From NCBI GenBank assembly GCA_026392255.1, contig JAPLCJ010000039.1:1-36022 (forward strand): a DNA stretch of 36,022 nt. Direction: 5' to 3'. Each line of letters begins with the position of its first letter. Position 1 is the stretch's first letter. Position numbers and translations under genes: made by a program. Shown here one piece after another: positions 1-7,226 of the stretch. The notes beneath the pieces were generated by a model, which saw only the letters and a program-made list of their open reading frames with translations, was not told the DNA's origin and did not search any database. Source of the DNA: Solirubrobacterales bacterium. GTDB taxonomy: Bacteria > Actinomycetota > Thermoleophilia > Solirubrobacterales > Solirubrobacteraceae.

Positions 1-713
1 ACGGGGGTCTCGCAGGCGAGTGCCTCAAGTAGCGCGAGCCCGAAGCCCTCCCTTTCAGAGGGGATCAGAACTAGGTCAGCTGCCTGGATCCTGAGGGCAA
101 CGTCGCTTGGTGAGACATTGATGAGGTTAATTAGGCGGGCACCAAGGGCTGTGGCAACCGCGGTTGCCCTGTCTGAGTGCTTCTCGGGACGGGAGGGGTC
201 AGAAGGAAGTAGCACTATCCGTTCGTCTGGCGAGATCCCTAGCTCTGCCCGAGCTGCCTCTTTCGCGCTGGGTACGAACCTATCTAGAGCTACTCCACAA
301 GGGAGAACCTCAATCGGCCATTTACTCCTCGAGGGCGGGATTGTTTCCGCGAGCTCCACTGAAACAGCGGCGGCGATGTCTGTGAATTTGAGTGCTGCTA
401 GTGAGAGGCGGCGGCTGCGTGGGTGGGCCAAGTCAGTTCCGTGAAAGGTCACCGCATGCACCGGTGTCCGAGCTGCTCTACCTACCCACGCTGAGAGGCC
501 GAAATGTGAGTGAACAACGTCCCATTGCTCGCCGCGTCTACGAGCTAGGCGTACGGCGGCAGCGGCGTAGGAGCCGGATGTTCCGCCCTCGAATGAAAAG
601 ACATCGACATCGACGCCCGCTGAGCGGAGGGAGTTGACCTGATCGGACACGAAGATTCCAGAAGCTGGATTCGCGGCCGACGGCCACATGTTGGTGACAA
701 TCAGAGCCTTCAA
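1..713 (-). CDS. Glycosyltransferase family 4 protein, partial (3' end beyond the window)
   Basis: Reading the minus strand from a TTG at 713 gives an open frame to the window edge that starts LKALIVTNMWPSAANPASG, the usual beginning of a GT-B glycosyltransferase. A central VTFHGTDLAHP segment resembles the N-terminal acceptor domain. Near the cut end is SEREGFGLALLEALA, the EX7E nucleotide-sugar motif of GT4/GT1 enzymes. It probably transfers a sugar from an NDP-sugar to a lipid or surface glycan at the cytoplasmic face of the membrane; the substrate cannot be told. About 237 codons are present, and the C-terminal part is missing because of the window edge. The TTG start fits the family's N-terminus. 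An in-frame ATG at 767 would add 18 residues with no homology-like content. No clear Shine-Dalgarno precedes either start. Confidence 0.85.
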   Translation of the reverse strand, partial: MKALIVTNMWPSAANPASGIFVSDQVNSLRSAGVDVDVFSFEGGTSGSYAAAAVRLARRRGEQWDVVHSHFGLSAWVGRAARTPVHAVTFHGTDLAHPRSRRLSLAALKFTDIAAAVSVELAETIPPSRSKWPIEVLPCGVALDRFVPSAKEAARAELGISPDERIVLLPSDPSRPEKHSDRATAVATALGARLINLINVSPSDVALRIQAADLVLIPSEREGFGLALLEALACETP

Positions 714-870
714 AGCACTTTTTAGCCTACTCCGGCTTGCCTTAGCCGCGGCGTGTTGCAGCAGCATCCGCGCTGGAATGACACGAAGTGCTGTTGTAGC
801 GTGAGTTCCGTGCCGGGAAACTGGGAAACCGGTCGCGCCTTTAGCGATTGAGACAACCAGCAACGGAGGT
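714..870. promoter_or_regulatory. Divergent intergenic region with a short direct repeat
   Basis: This 157-base gap separates two divergently transcribed genes, the glycosyltransferase and the pilin-like gene, so it should hold promoters for both. A GGGAAAC direct repeat lies at 815-821 and 823-829, eight bases apart. It resembles the -35 element of ECF-type sigma factors, but no convincing matching -10 was found. The RBS of the pilin gene (GGAGGT, 865-870) ends the region. No coding potential was seen. Confidence 0.25.
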
Positions 871-876
871 GTGGAA

Positions 877-1095
877 GTGATCTACGAATTCTTTGGTCGA
901 GTGCATGGACTAGGAGTCCGGATCGGGGACGACACACGCGGGCAGGGCACCGTGGAGTACGTGGCACTGATTCTTCTGGTCGGAGCTGTCTTGGCCGGCG
1001 TGGTTGCGGCGACGCGCGGTAAGCAGTTTGGCGCTAGCGGGATCGCAGAAGCAATTGTCAAGCAGATGAAGAAGGCGCTTGACACCGTGCACTGA
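877..1095 (+). CDS. Flp/type IVb pilin-like small protein
   Basis: This 72-residue protein has the class IVb prepilin pattern: a short basic leader, then RGQGTVEYVALILLVGA. Processing would fall after Gly22, which puts the conserved Glu27 at +5 and Tyr28 at +6, followed by one hydrophobic helix of about 18 residues. In known systems such subunits are cleaved by a TadV-type peptidase and assembled into thin adhesive pili by the Tad machinery. No tad genes lie in this window, so it is an orphan here. Two GTG codons (871, 877) follow GGAGGT at 865-870. The second leaves a normal 6-base spacing and is preferred; the first would touch the ribosome site. It could instead be a single-helix membrane protein with a chance motif match. 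Confidence 0.7.
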   Translation: MIYEFFGRVHGLGVRIGDDTRGQGTVEYVALILLVGAVLAGVVAATRGKQFGASGIAEAIVKQMKKALDTVH

Positions 1096-1125
1096 GGCGC
1101 TGTTTATGCCAGCTACGGCAGACTT

Positions 1126-1980
1126 ATGCGGGTGGGCGATCAACCAACAGCAGATCTACCGGTAGCGGTCTTCGATTCCGGTGTCGGCGGACTGACAGTT
1201 CTCCATCAGCTGTTGGTCAGCCTCCCTGCCGAGGATTACCTGTACTTAGGCGACACAGAACGGTTCCCATACGGCTCGCGCAGCCCAGACGAACTGAGGC
1301 AGTTCTCAGCCGAAATTGCCGCACACCTACTAGAGGCTGGCGTGAAGTTACTCGTGATTGCCTGCAACTCAGCGACAGCGGCCGCAGTTACAGATCTTCG
1401 AGAGCGACTCAAACGAGCAGGATCGGAGGTGGGCGTGATTGGTGTGATTGAGCCCGAGTCGGTGCTCGCCGCGGCCGCTACCCGCAATGGCAGGATTGGC
1501 CTGCTCGCGACATCTGCGACGGTTGCCAGTGGTGCGTATGAAGCTGCTGTCCGTAAGGCCGACCCACATACGCGCCTCACATCCGTCGCTTGTCCAGACC
1601 TTGCGCCCGTCATTCAGGCTGGCTCTCCGTTTGACGATGAGGTCGTGACAATGGTCCGTGGCTACTGCGAGCCCCTGAAAGAAGCTGAGGTGGACACTGT
1701 GATCCTTGGTTGCACTCACTACCCGCTCGTAAGGCCGCTCCTACAGAGGTCGCTTGGTGCAGACGTCGAGATCATCACCTCAGGGGATGCTGTCGCTCGC
1801 CGGGTAGAGCACGCACTGTCTGTACGTGACCTCCTAAAGCCGCGATCGGGTGTGGAAGGCCGTTACCAGTTCAGCTGCACGGGGGACCCGGAGGCTTTCC
1901 GGGAGGTTGGTGAGCGCTTCCTACAGCTGCCGCTGGGTAGTGTCGAGCGCATAAACCTCGACAGTGGAGACTTGACATGA
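1126..1980 (+). CDS. murI: Glutamate racemase
   Basis: MurI interconverts L- and D-glutamate without a cofactor and supplies D-Glu for the peptidoglycan stem peptide in the cytoplasm. The 284-residue length is normal. The proton-abstracting pair is present: Cys80 in ACNSATA and Cys196 in GCTHYP, with the substrate-binding FDSGVGG at 16-22 (Asp17) and LGDTERFPYG at 41-50. The start ATG at 1126 has only weak Shine-Dalgarno support, and a GTG two codons later is possible. The stop overlaps the rph start as ATGA, which points to translational coupling in a murI-rph-rdgB operon, an order common in actinobacteria. Confidence 0.96.
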   Translation: MRVGDQPTADLPVAVFDSGVGGLTVLHQLLVSLPAEDYLYLGDTERFPYGSRSPDELRQFSAEIAAHLLEAGVKLLVIACNSATAAAVTDLRERLKRAGSEVGVIGVIEPESVLAAAATRNGRIGLLATSATVASGAYEAAVRKADPHTRLTSVACPDLAPVIQAGSPFDDEVVTMVRGYCEPLKEAEVDTVILGCTHYPLVRPLLQRSLGADVEIITSGDAVARRVEHALSVRDLLKPRSGVEGRYQFSCTGDPEAFREVGERFLQLPLGSVERINLDSGDLT

Positions 1981-2705
1981 GCGGCACGCGTAACGATGGA
2001 CGGCAGGCAGGACAGCTGCGGCCGGTGACAATTGAGCCTGGCTTTGTGAGCACGGCAGCAGGATCAGCACTGATTACCTGCGGTGGTACGCGCGTGATCT
2101 GCACCGCCTCCGTTGAGGAGAAGGTTCCACGTTGGATGGCTGGCAGCGGGCGCGGTTGGGTCACAGCTGAGTACGGAATGCTCCCTGCCTCAACGGGAGA
2201 CCGAAAGAAGCGCGACGCAACCCGTGGCAAGCAGGATGGTCGAACAATTGAGATTCAGCGTCTGATCGGAAGGTCGCTTCGTGCCGTCGTTGACCTTGAA
2301 GCACTAGGCGAGCGAAGCATTTGGGTCGATTGCGATGTTCTAGAGGCAGATGGGGGAACCCGCTGTGCCTCAATCACCGGTGCATGTGTTGCCCTGTCCC
2401 TCGCCTTCGCCGGTCTGCGTGAGCAGGGCCTCCTGAAGGGCGATCCCATTACTGATGGCGGTGTCGCTGCGGTTTCGTGTGGCATGGTCGACGGGGTAGC
2501 ACTGCTCGACCTTGACTATTCAGAGGACTCCACGGCCGAAGTGGACGCCAATGTCGTCATGACCGGCGCTGGTGGCCTGATCGAAGTGCAGGCAACAAGC
2601 GAAAGGACTCCTCTGTCCCGCGCCCATCTTGACGACCTGCTCGAGCTTGGCTCAGCAGGTATTGACCAGCTGCTCGCGGCTCAGGCGGCTGCAGTCGGGT
2701 CATGA
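1977..2705 (+). CDS. rph: Ribonuclease PH
   Basis: RNase PH is a phosphate-dependent 3'-5' exoribonuclease that trims tRNA 3' tails before CCA maturation and acts as a hexameric ring. The 242-residue protein shows the family hallmarks in order: RPVTIEPGFV near residue 16, TRVICTASVEEKVPRW, AEYGMLPASTGDRKKR, the GRTIEIQRLIGRSLRA phosphate-site region and WVDCDVLEADGGTRCASITG. It overlaps murI upstream (ATGA at 1977) and rdgB downstream (ATGA at 2702), so the three are probably made from one message. A CCA-adding enzyme, its functional partner in tRNA end processing, is encoded further along at 15361-16758. Confidence 0.97.
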   Translation: MSGTRNDGRQAGQLRPVTIEPGFVSTAAGSALITCGGTRVICTASVEEKVPRWMAGSGRGWVTAEYGMLPASTGDRKKRDATRGKQDGRTIEIQRLIGRSLRAVVDLEALGERSIWVDCDVLEADGGTRCASITGACVALSLAFAGLREQGLLKGDPITDGGVAAVSCGMVDGVALLDLDYSEDSTAEVDANVVMTGAGGLIEVQATSERTPLSRAHLDDLLELGSAGIDQLLAAQAAAVGS

Positions 2706-3283
2706 CAGACGGGCAGGTCCGGCTGGTGCTGGCCACAGCCAATGCTCACAAGGTCAGAGAGTTTGAGCGACTGCTCCCAGGAGTGACTGTTGAGCCGATT
2801 GGCTCAACAGTTGTCTTGCCCGCCGAAACTGGTGAAACCTACGCCGAGAATGCGCTTGGTAAAGCAAGGGCCGCAGCTGCCCAGACTGGAAAAACCGCGA
2901 TTGCGGATGACTCCGGAATTGAGGCTGAGGTCCTGGGTGGCAAGCCGGGCATCCGATCTGCGCGGTTCGCGGGAGAAGATGCCACCGATGAGGCGAACTT
3001 GGCCCTCCTCGAGGAGCTCGTTCCACAAGGTGGAAAGCTCGAATATGTCTGCTCCATAGCTCTCGTTGATCCCAGTACGGGAGTTGAGAAGATCTTCGAA
3101 GCCCGGTGCGCGGGGACAATGTCGGCGACTAGATCTGGAAATGGAGGATTTGGCTACGACCCCGTGTTTGTGCCTGATGATTTGGGGTCAAGCCTGACGA
3201 TGGCTGATCTGGCTGATGGTCAGAAGGATCAGATCAGTCACAGGGGCAAAGCAGCCCGCATGTTGACTGACTTCCTACCCTAG
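2702..3283 (+). CDS. rdgB: RdgB/HAM1 non-canonical purine NTP pyrophosphatase
   Basis: This enzyme hydrolyses dITP, ITP and XTP to monophosphates and keeps deaminated purines out of nucleic acids. The 193-residue sequence has the family signature LATANAHKVREFERLLP at the N-terminus, ETGETYAENALGKARAAA, the metal-site IADDSGIEAEVLGGKPGIRSA split over residues about 67-87, and GNGGFGYDPVF followed by a C-terminal SHRGKAA. The ATG overlaps the rph stop as ATGA. A hairpin 22 bases downstream probably ends the operon. Confidence 0.96.
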   Translation: MTDGQVRLVLATANAHKVREFERLLPGVTVEPIGSTVVLPAETGETYAENALGKARAAAAQTGKTAIADDSGIEAEVLGGKPGIRSARFAGEDATDEANLALLEELVPQGGKLEYVCSIALVDPSTGVEKIFEARCAGTMSATRSGNGGFGYDPVFVPDDLGSSLTMADLADGQKDQISHRGKAARMLTDFLP

Positions 3284-3304
3284 GCACGGACGGTTCAGGG
3301 CCAG

Positions 3305-3328
3305 AAGCCCTGATAACTAGGGCTTTTC
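3305..3328 (+). terminator. Rho-independent-like terminator after rdgB
   Basis: A perfect 7-bp stem AAGCCCT/AGGGCTT (3305-3311 with 3319-3325) encloses a 7-base loop and runs into a short T stretch (3324-3327). It sits 22 bases after the rdgB stop and fits a transcription end for murI-rph-rdgB. The T tract is short, so efficiency is uncertain. The right arm also covers the 3' end of the possible minus-strand gene at 3317-3484. Confidence 0.6.
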
Positions 3329-3484
3329 GTTCCCGTCAGGGTGTGAAAAGAGATTGACCGCGGCTGTCAGCCCAATCGCTACGGCTACCCAGCCGTAGCC
3401 CTGATACTCGCTGATAAACAGGATTCCGGCGACAGTCCAAGAGGTCAATACTGCGAACAGCCAAGCGGCTCTTTCCAAGGTCAT
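3317..3484 (-). CDS. Possible two-helix membrane mini-protein, unrecognised
   Basis: An ATG at 3484 on the minus strand opens a 55-residue frame. It has two hydrophobic stretches (about residues 7-23 and 31-45) separated by an acidic-aromatic turn, SEYQGYGW, and a polar tail ending in NEKP. That layout is typical of a small two-helix membrane protein with both ends on one side. An AGAGG lies about 11 bases upstream of the start, a weak but possible ribosome site. It fills most of the otherwise empty 300-base gap between rdgB and the HU gene and would be transcribed toward rdgB. I do not recognise a family, and it could be a chance frame. Confidence 0.45.
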   Translation of the reverse strand: MTLERAAWLFAVLTSWTVAGILFISEYQGYGWVAVAIGLTAAVNLFSHPDGNEKP

Positions 3485-3582
3485 GGAGTTGATTGTGCCT
3501 CTTTTGCCGGCGTTTGCCGTTCTAGTCGTCCGCGAACGTTGCTAGAAAACCGGTCTGTCCACGACCTCCGAAGGAGGAGCAG

Positions 3583-3855
3583 ATGAATAAACCAGAGTTC
3601 ATTGACGCAGTTGCTGCAAAGGCCGGTCTGTCGAAGAAGGATGCAGAGGATGCGGTAAACGCATTCATCGGCGTCGTCGAAGGCACACTTGGCTCAGGCG
3701 GTGAGGTCAACTTCACCGGTTTCGGCAAGTTCTCCGTCACCCACACCGCAGCCCGTATGGGCCGCAACCCGGCAACGGGCGCCACGATTCAGATCGCGGC
3801 AGGCAAGCGTCCGAAGTTCTCAGCAGGCGCAGGCCTCAAGAAGGCTGTCAAGTAG
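3583..3855 (+). CDS. hup: HU-family nucleoid DNA-binding protein
   Basis: The protein is 90 residues and full-length for the HU/IHF family. MNKPEFIDAVAAKAGLSKKD forms the helical dimerisation base and VNFTGFGKFSV leads into the DNA-gripping arm. The family signature GFGKFSVTHTAARMGRNPATG (split here as GFGKFSV, RMGRNP) is present with the intercalating Pro in RNPATG. It bends DNA and compacts the nucleoid as a dimer. It lacks the long Lys/Ala-rich C-terminal tail of mycobacterial and streptomycete HupB/HupS. A strong GAAGGAGGAG ribosome site precedes the ATG. The gene stands alone with its own leader of about 100 bases. Confidence 0.96.
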   Translation: MNKPEFIDAVAAKAGLSKKDAEDAVNAFIGVVEGTLGSGGEVNFTGFGKFSVTHTAARMGRNPATGATIQIAAGKRPKFSAGAGLKKAVK

Positions 3856-3896
3856 CCAACCGGGCCTCAGGCCAGGTAACTGAAGGGGGCGGTCCG

Positions 3897-4841
3897 GTGT
3901 CGGACGACATCGGAACCGCTGCCCCTTTCGGTGACGTTCTCTCGGCGTCAGTAAAGGACCGCCGATCACAGATTCTGTTGGGGCTTGATCCCGAGCCTGC
4001 CACTCTCTGGCCTAGTGCCCTTGAAGCAGGGAACGGACTCCCGGAAGGCAGCCTTCCGCGCGAACGTGCTGCGGCCGCCGTAGCGGCGCATTGCAGCCTT
4101 GTCCTAGAGGCAACGGCCCAGTTCTGCGTTGGAGTCAAACTGCAGCTGGCAAGCTTTGAGCGCCTTGGGGTTGAGGGAAGGGCGGCATTGGACTTTGTAG
4201 TTGCCGCCGCTAAGGCCCACGGTCTGCTGGTACTTGCTGACGGAAAGCGCGGAGATATCGGAATCTCGGCCAGTAGTTACGCGGCCTCATTGTTCGGTCA
4301 GACACAGACACCTTGGGGTGATGTCGACGGCCTCGGGGTAGATGCGGTGACTGTCAACCCTCTACTCGGAGCGGAAACCGTAATGCCGTTTATCGAAGAG
4401 GCCCGCAAGACAGGGTGTGGCGTTTTTGTCCTGGCGAGAACCTCAAACCCGGGAGCTGCGGATATTCAAGACCGTGAGCTTGTTGGCGGAGGCACCGTCA
4501 GCGATGTACTCGCTGGAATGGTCAGCGAACTTGGAGAGACTGCATCCAGTGGGATCGCGGATGTTGGAGCTGTCGTTGGCGCAACAGTCCCTGGGCACCT
4601 CGCCTGCTTGAGGGCGCTTATGCCTACGGCACCGATCCTGCTGCCGGGCGTTGGGGCACAAGGCGGACGGGTGGAGGATCTGGCCCCCGCATTCGCGCCT
4701 GGTCCGGCTGGAGGATTGATCACCGTGTCGCGAGGCATCGTCAGTGCAGGTGGGCCAGCAGACACCGATCCGGCTAGTGCCGCAGCTGCTGCTGCGGAGG
4801 AATACAGGTCATTGGCCTGGTCCATTTCAGCTGCTGGCTAA
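3897..4841 (+). CDS. pyrF: Orotidine 5'-phosphate decarboxylase
   Basis: PyrF decarboxylates OMP to UMP, the last step of de novo pyrimidine synthesis. At 314 residues it belongs to the longer type-2 subfamily usual in actinobacteria. The catalytic Asp-Lys-Asp triad is visible in LADGKRGDIG (Asp115, Lys117, Asp120). GLDPEP at 29-34 is the substrate loop of the first strand, and TVNPLLGAE and PILLPGVGAQGG mark later strands of the TIM barrel, the last being the phosphate site. The GTG start is chosen because a GGGGGC ribosome-like site lies about 8 bases upstream and the family N-terminus follows directly. It stands apart from other pyr genes in this window. Confidence 0.93.
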   Translation: MSDDIGTAAPFGDVLSASVKDRRSQILLGLDPEPATLWPSALEAGNGLPEGSLPRERAAAAVAAHCSLVLEATAQFCVGVKLQLASFERLGVEGRAALDFVVAAAKAHGLLVLADGKRGDIGISASSYAASLFGQTQTPWGDVDGLGVDAVTVNPLLGAETVMPFIEEARKTGCGVFVLARTSNPGAADIQDRELVGGGTVSDVLAGMVSELGETASSGIADVGAVVGATVPGHLACLRALMPTAPILLPGVGAQGGRVEDLAPAFAPGPAGGLITVSRGIVSAGGPADTDPASAAAAAAEEYRSLAWSISAAG

Positions 4842-4944
4842 AACTCCATTCGCCACGCTGGCCGCTACCGGCTACTCTTGCTGTCGGATCGCGATGGAGA
4901 GCGCGACCACTGCCGGCTCACCACGCGTGAGGCAAACACACACC

Positions 4945-5901
4945 ATGATCATCACAGTCACACTCAATTCTGCTGTCGACAAGACCCTCGAGGTTCCAGG
5001 ACTCGAGGTTGGACGTCGGCATAGGTCAGTTGACGCCGCAACGCTTCCGGGCGGCAAGGGCGTGAATGTTGCCCGCGTGCTCAAGGCCCTTGGTCAGCCT
5101 GTCATCGCCACCGGTTTTGCTGGAGGCCACGCTGGAGCGAGGATCATTGAGGCTCTGACAGAGGAATCCGTTCTGAACGACTTTGTCCGAATCAGCGACG
5201 AATCCCGAACCAACACAGCGGTCCTTGATCCAACGACCGGCGAGGTCACCGAGATCAACGAGACTGGCCCAGTTGTAAGTGAGCGTGAGGTAGAGATCTT
5301 CATGGAGAAGCTCCGTTACCTGGCGCGCGGGGCGACCATGTGTGTGCTTGCCGGGAGCCTTCCCTTGGGAGTGCCGACAGACATCTACGCGCAGATGGTC
5401 CGAGAGTTGAAGAGGATCGGGGTTGAATCCGTGGTTGATACCGAAGGTGATCCGCTTCGGTTTGCTGTCAAAGCCGAGCCATCAGTGGTGACACCCAACC
5501 TCGTTGAAGCTGAGGGGATCGTTGGTTATGAGTTCACGGAGGATCAGGATGCTGCGCTTGCGGTTTGCGAGATCGTGGCTCACGGTCCTGCGGAGGCTGT
5601 GGTCACCACACCGGACGGCTGTGTGGCGAGGCTGCTTGATGACGGAGTGCCCCGCCTAATTAGGGCGACAGTGCCCGATCAGGATGTTCGATCCGCCACC
5701 GGCTCGGGGGACGCCTTCCTCGCTGGGCTTGTCGCTGCCCGCTATTCCGGCGCTTCTCCGTTGGACTCCATTCGTAAGGCAGTGGCCTGCGGAGCTGAGT
5801 CGACGCATCACTTTGGAGCTGGAATCGTTGACCCTGCTGAGGTGGGGCGCATGATCGAACAAGTTGAAGTTCGCGACCTCGCCGTTCCAGCGAACGTCTA
5901 G
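4945..5901 (+). CDS. PfkB-family hexose kinase, probably 1-phosphofructokinase
   Basis: The 318-residue protein starts MIITVTLNSAVDKTLEV, the typical beginning of the 1-phosphofructokinase/tagatose-6-phosphate kinase branch of PfkB kinases. PfkB signature 1 is GGKGVNVARVLKALG near residues 37-51. Signature 2 is ATGSGDAFLAGLVA with catalytic-base Asp256. Such enzymes phosphorylate fructose-1-phosphate or a related sugar phosphate with ATP in the cytoplasm. No PTS transporter or fruR lies nearby, so substrate assignment between FruK, PfkB and LacC rests on family resemblance only. The frame is open further upstream to 4744, but that extension lies inside pyrF and has no kinase content. The ATG at 4945 is therefore preferred, although no strong ribosome site precedes it. 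Confidence 0.85.
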   Translation: MIITVTLNSAVDKTLEVPGLEVGRRHRSVDAATLPGGKGVNVARVLKALGQPVIATGFAGGHAGARIIEALTEESVLNDFVRISDESRTNTAVLDPTTGEVTEINETGPVVSEREVEIFMEKLRYLARGATMCVLAGSLPLGVPTDIYAQMVRELKRIGVESVVDTEGDPLRFAVKAEPSVVTPNLVEAEGIVGYEFTEDQDAALAVCEIVAHGPAEAVVTTPDGCVARLLDDGVPRLIRATVPDQDVRSATGSGDAFLAGLVAARYSGASPLDSIRKAVACGAESTHHFGAGIVDPAEVGRMIEQVEVRDLAVPANV

Positions 5902-6026
5902 AGAGAACTTCCCAACCAGCGGGAAAAGGGGAGGATCCCCTCCGACGCCGCTGCTAGTCTCGGCCGACCTCATGGTTGCCGCCTAGAGGAACATCAAACC
6001 CGTCCCCCTGAAGGAGATCGCGCCCT

Positions 6027-7226
6027 GTGGAAATAGAAATTGGCAGAGGCAAGAAGGCCCGCAGAGCCTATGGATTCGACGATGTCGCCATCGTCCCATC
6101 TCGACGGACCCGTGACCCTGATGATGTAGACATTTCTTGGACCCTCGGTCCCTACAGATTTGAGCTGCCGCTGCTGGCATCAGCACTTGACGGGGTGGTC
6201 TCGCCAACAACCGCAGGGATCCTAGGCAAACTAGGTGGACTCGCCGTACTCAACCTTGAAGGCATCTTTTGCCGCTATGCAGATGCTGAGGAGCAGCTTG
6301 AGCGCATTGCCAAGCTTTCAGGCCCGGACGCAACCCGCGAGATGCAGAAGATCTACTCCGAGCCGGTTAAAGACGAGTTGATCGCTCAACGTATCCGCGA
6401 GATCAAGGAACACGGCGTAGTCGCCGCTGCCTCGCTGACACCGCAGAGAGTTCGCGCGCACTACGACACGGTTATGGAAGCTGGCCTCGACATCCTTGTT
6501 ATTCAGGGAACGGTTGTCTCGGCTGAGCATGTTTCCTCTGACGAGAGTCGTCCGCCGCTCAACCTGAAGGAGTTCATCGCAGATCTCCCAATCCCAGTTG
6601 TGGTCGGCGGCTGCGCCTCCTACCAAACTGGCCTTCACCTGATGCGCACTGGCGCAGCCGGAGTACTTGTCGGAGTCGGCCCCGGTGCAATTTGTACGAC
6701 CCGCGGTGTCTTGGGCATTGGCGTGCCGCAGGCCACTGCGATCGCAGATGTCGCAGCCGCCCGTTCACAGCACATGCTCGAGACTGGCGACTACGTCAAG
6801 GTGATTGCCGACGGCGGAATGAAGAACGGCGGCGACATTGCCAAGGCCGTTGCCTGCGGAGCTGACGCCGTGATGATCGGCTCACCTCTCGCGAGAGCGG
6901 CTGAAGCACCAGGACGGGGCTTCAACTGGGGAATGGCGACCTTCCACCCGACTCTTCCTCGTGGCACCCGGGTCGCGACAGCGTCGACGGGGACGATGGA
7001 GGAGATCGTTATAGGTCCAGCCCGTGAGAACGATGGCACCCTGAATCTGATGGGTGCCCTTAGAACCTCGATGGCGACATGTGGCTACCAGGACATGGCC
7101 GAGTTCAACAAAGCTGAATTGATGGTCGCTCCATCCCTGCAGACCGAGGGCAAATACCTGCAGCGCTCACAGGGCGTCGGTATGGGCTCATCCGGCAAGA
7201 CCGCATCGCTCGTTGCCCCTGACTGA
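6027..7226 (+). CDS. guaB3: GuaB3-type IMP dehydrogenase (CBS-less)
   Basis: IMP dehydrogenase-family TIM barrel of 399 residues. The catalytic-loop motif [16 protein letters not shown] carries the nucleophile Cys223, and [15 protein letters not shown] is the phosphate-binding strand. There is no CBS pair between strands 2 and 3, where classical GuaB has about 120 extra residues. Together with the start [20 protein letters not shown], this places it in the actinobacterial/cyanobacterial GuaB3 group. GuaB converts IMP to XMP with NAD, and guaA, the next step, overlaps its 3' end. The neighbourhood strongly suggests guanine nucleotide synthesis. The GTG start has AAGGAG 10 bases upstream. A second, CBS-containing guaB could exist outside the window. 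Confidence 0.9.
   Translation: MEIEIGRGKKARRAYGFDDVAIVPSRRTRDPDDVDISWTLGPYRFELPLLASALDGVVSPTTAGILGKLGGLAVLNLEGIFCRYADAEEQLERIAKLSGPDATREMQKIYSEPVKDELIAQRIREIKEHGVVAAASLTPQRVRAHYDTVMEAGLDILVIQGTVVSAEHVSSDESRPPLNLKEFIADLPIPVVVGGCASYQTGLHLMRTGAAGVLVGVGPGAICTTRGVLGIGVPQATAIADVAAARSQHMLETGDYVKVIADGGMKNGGDIAKAVACGADAVMIGSPLARAAEAPGRGFNWGMATFHPTLPRGTRVATASTGTMEEIVIGPARENDGTLNLMGALRTSMATCGYQDMAEFNKAELMVAPSLQTEGKYLQRSQGVGMGSSGKTASLVAPD

Noticed and set aside
118-637. Several plus-strand open frames at the window start
   Set aside because: The minus strand of the same region reads as a glycosyltransferase with a typical N-terminus and EX7E motif; the plus-strand translations show no domain.
4744-4944. 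Longer N-terminus for the PfkB-family kinase
   Set aside because: The extension lies mostly within pyrF in another frame; the family N-terminus starts exactly at ATG 4945.
5937-5951. AGGGG/CCCCT hairpin after the PfkB-family kinase as a terminator
   Set aside because: The stem is only 5 bp and no T tract follows, so the support is too weak to list as a feature.
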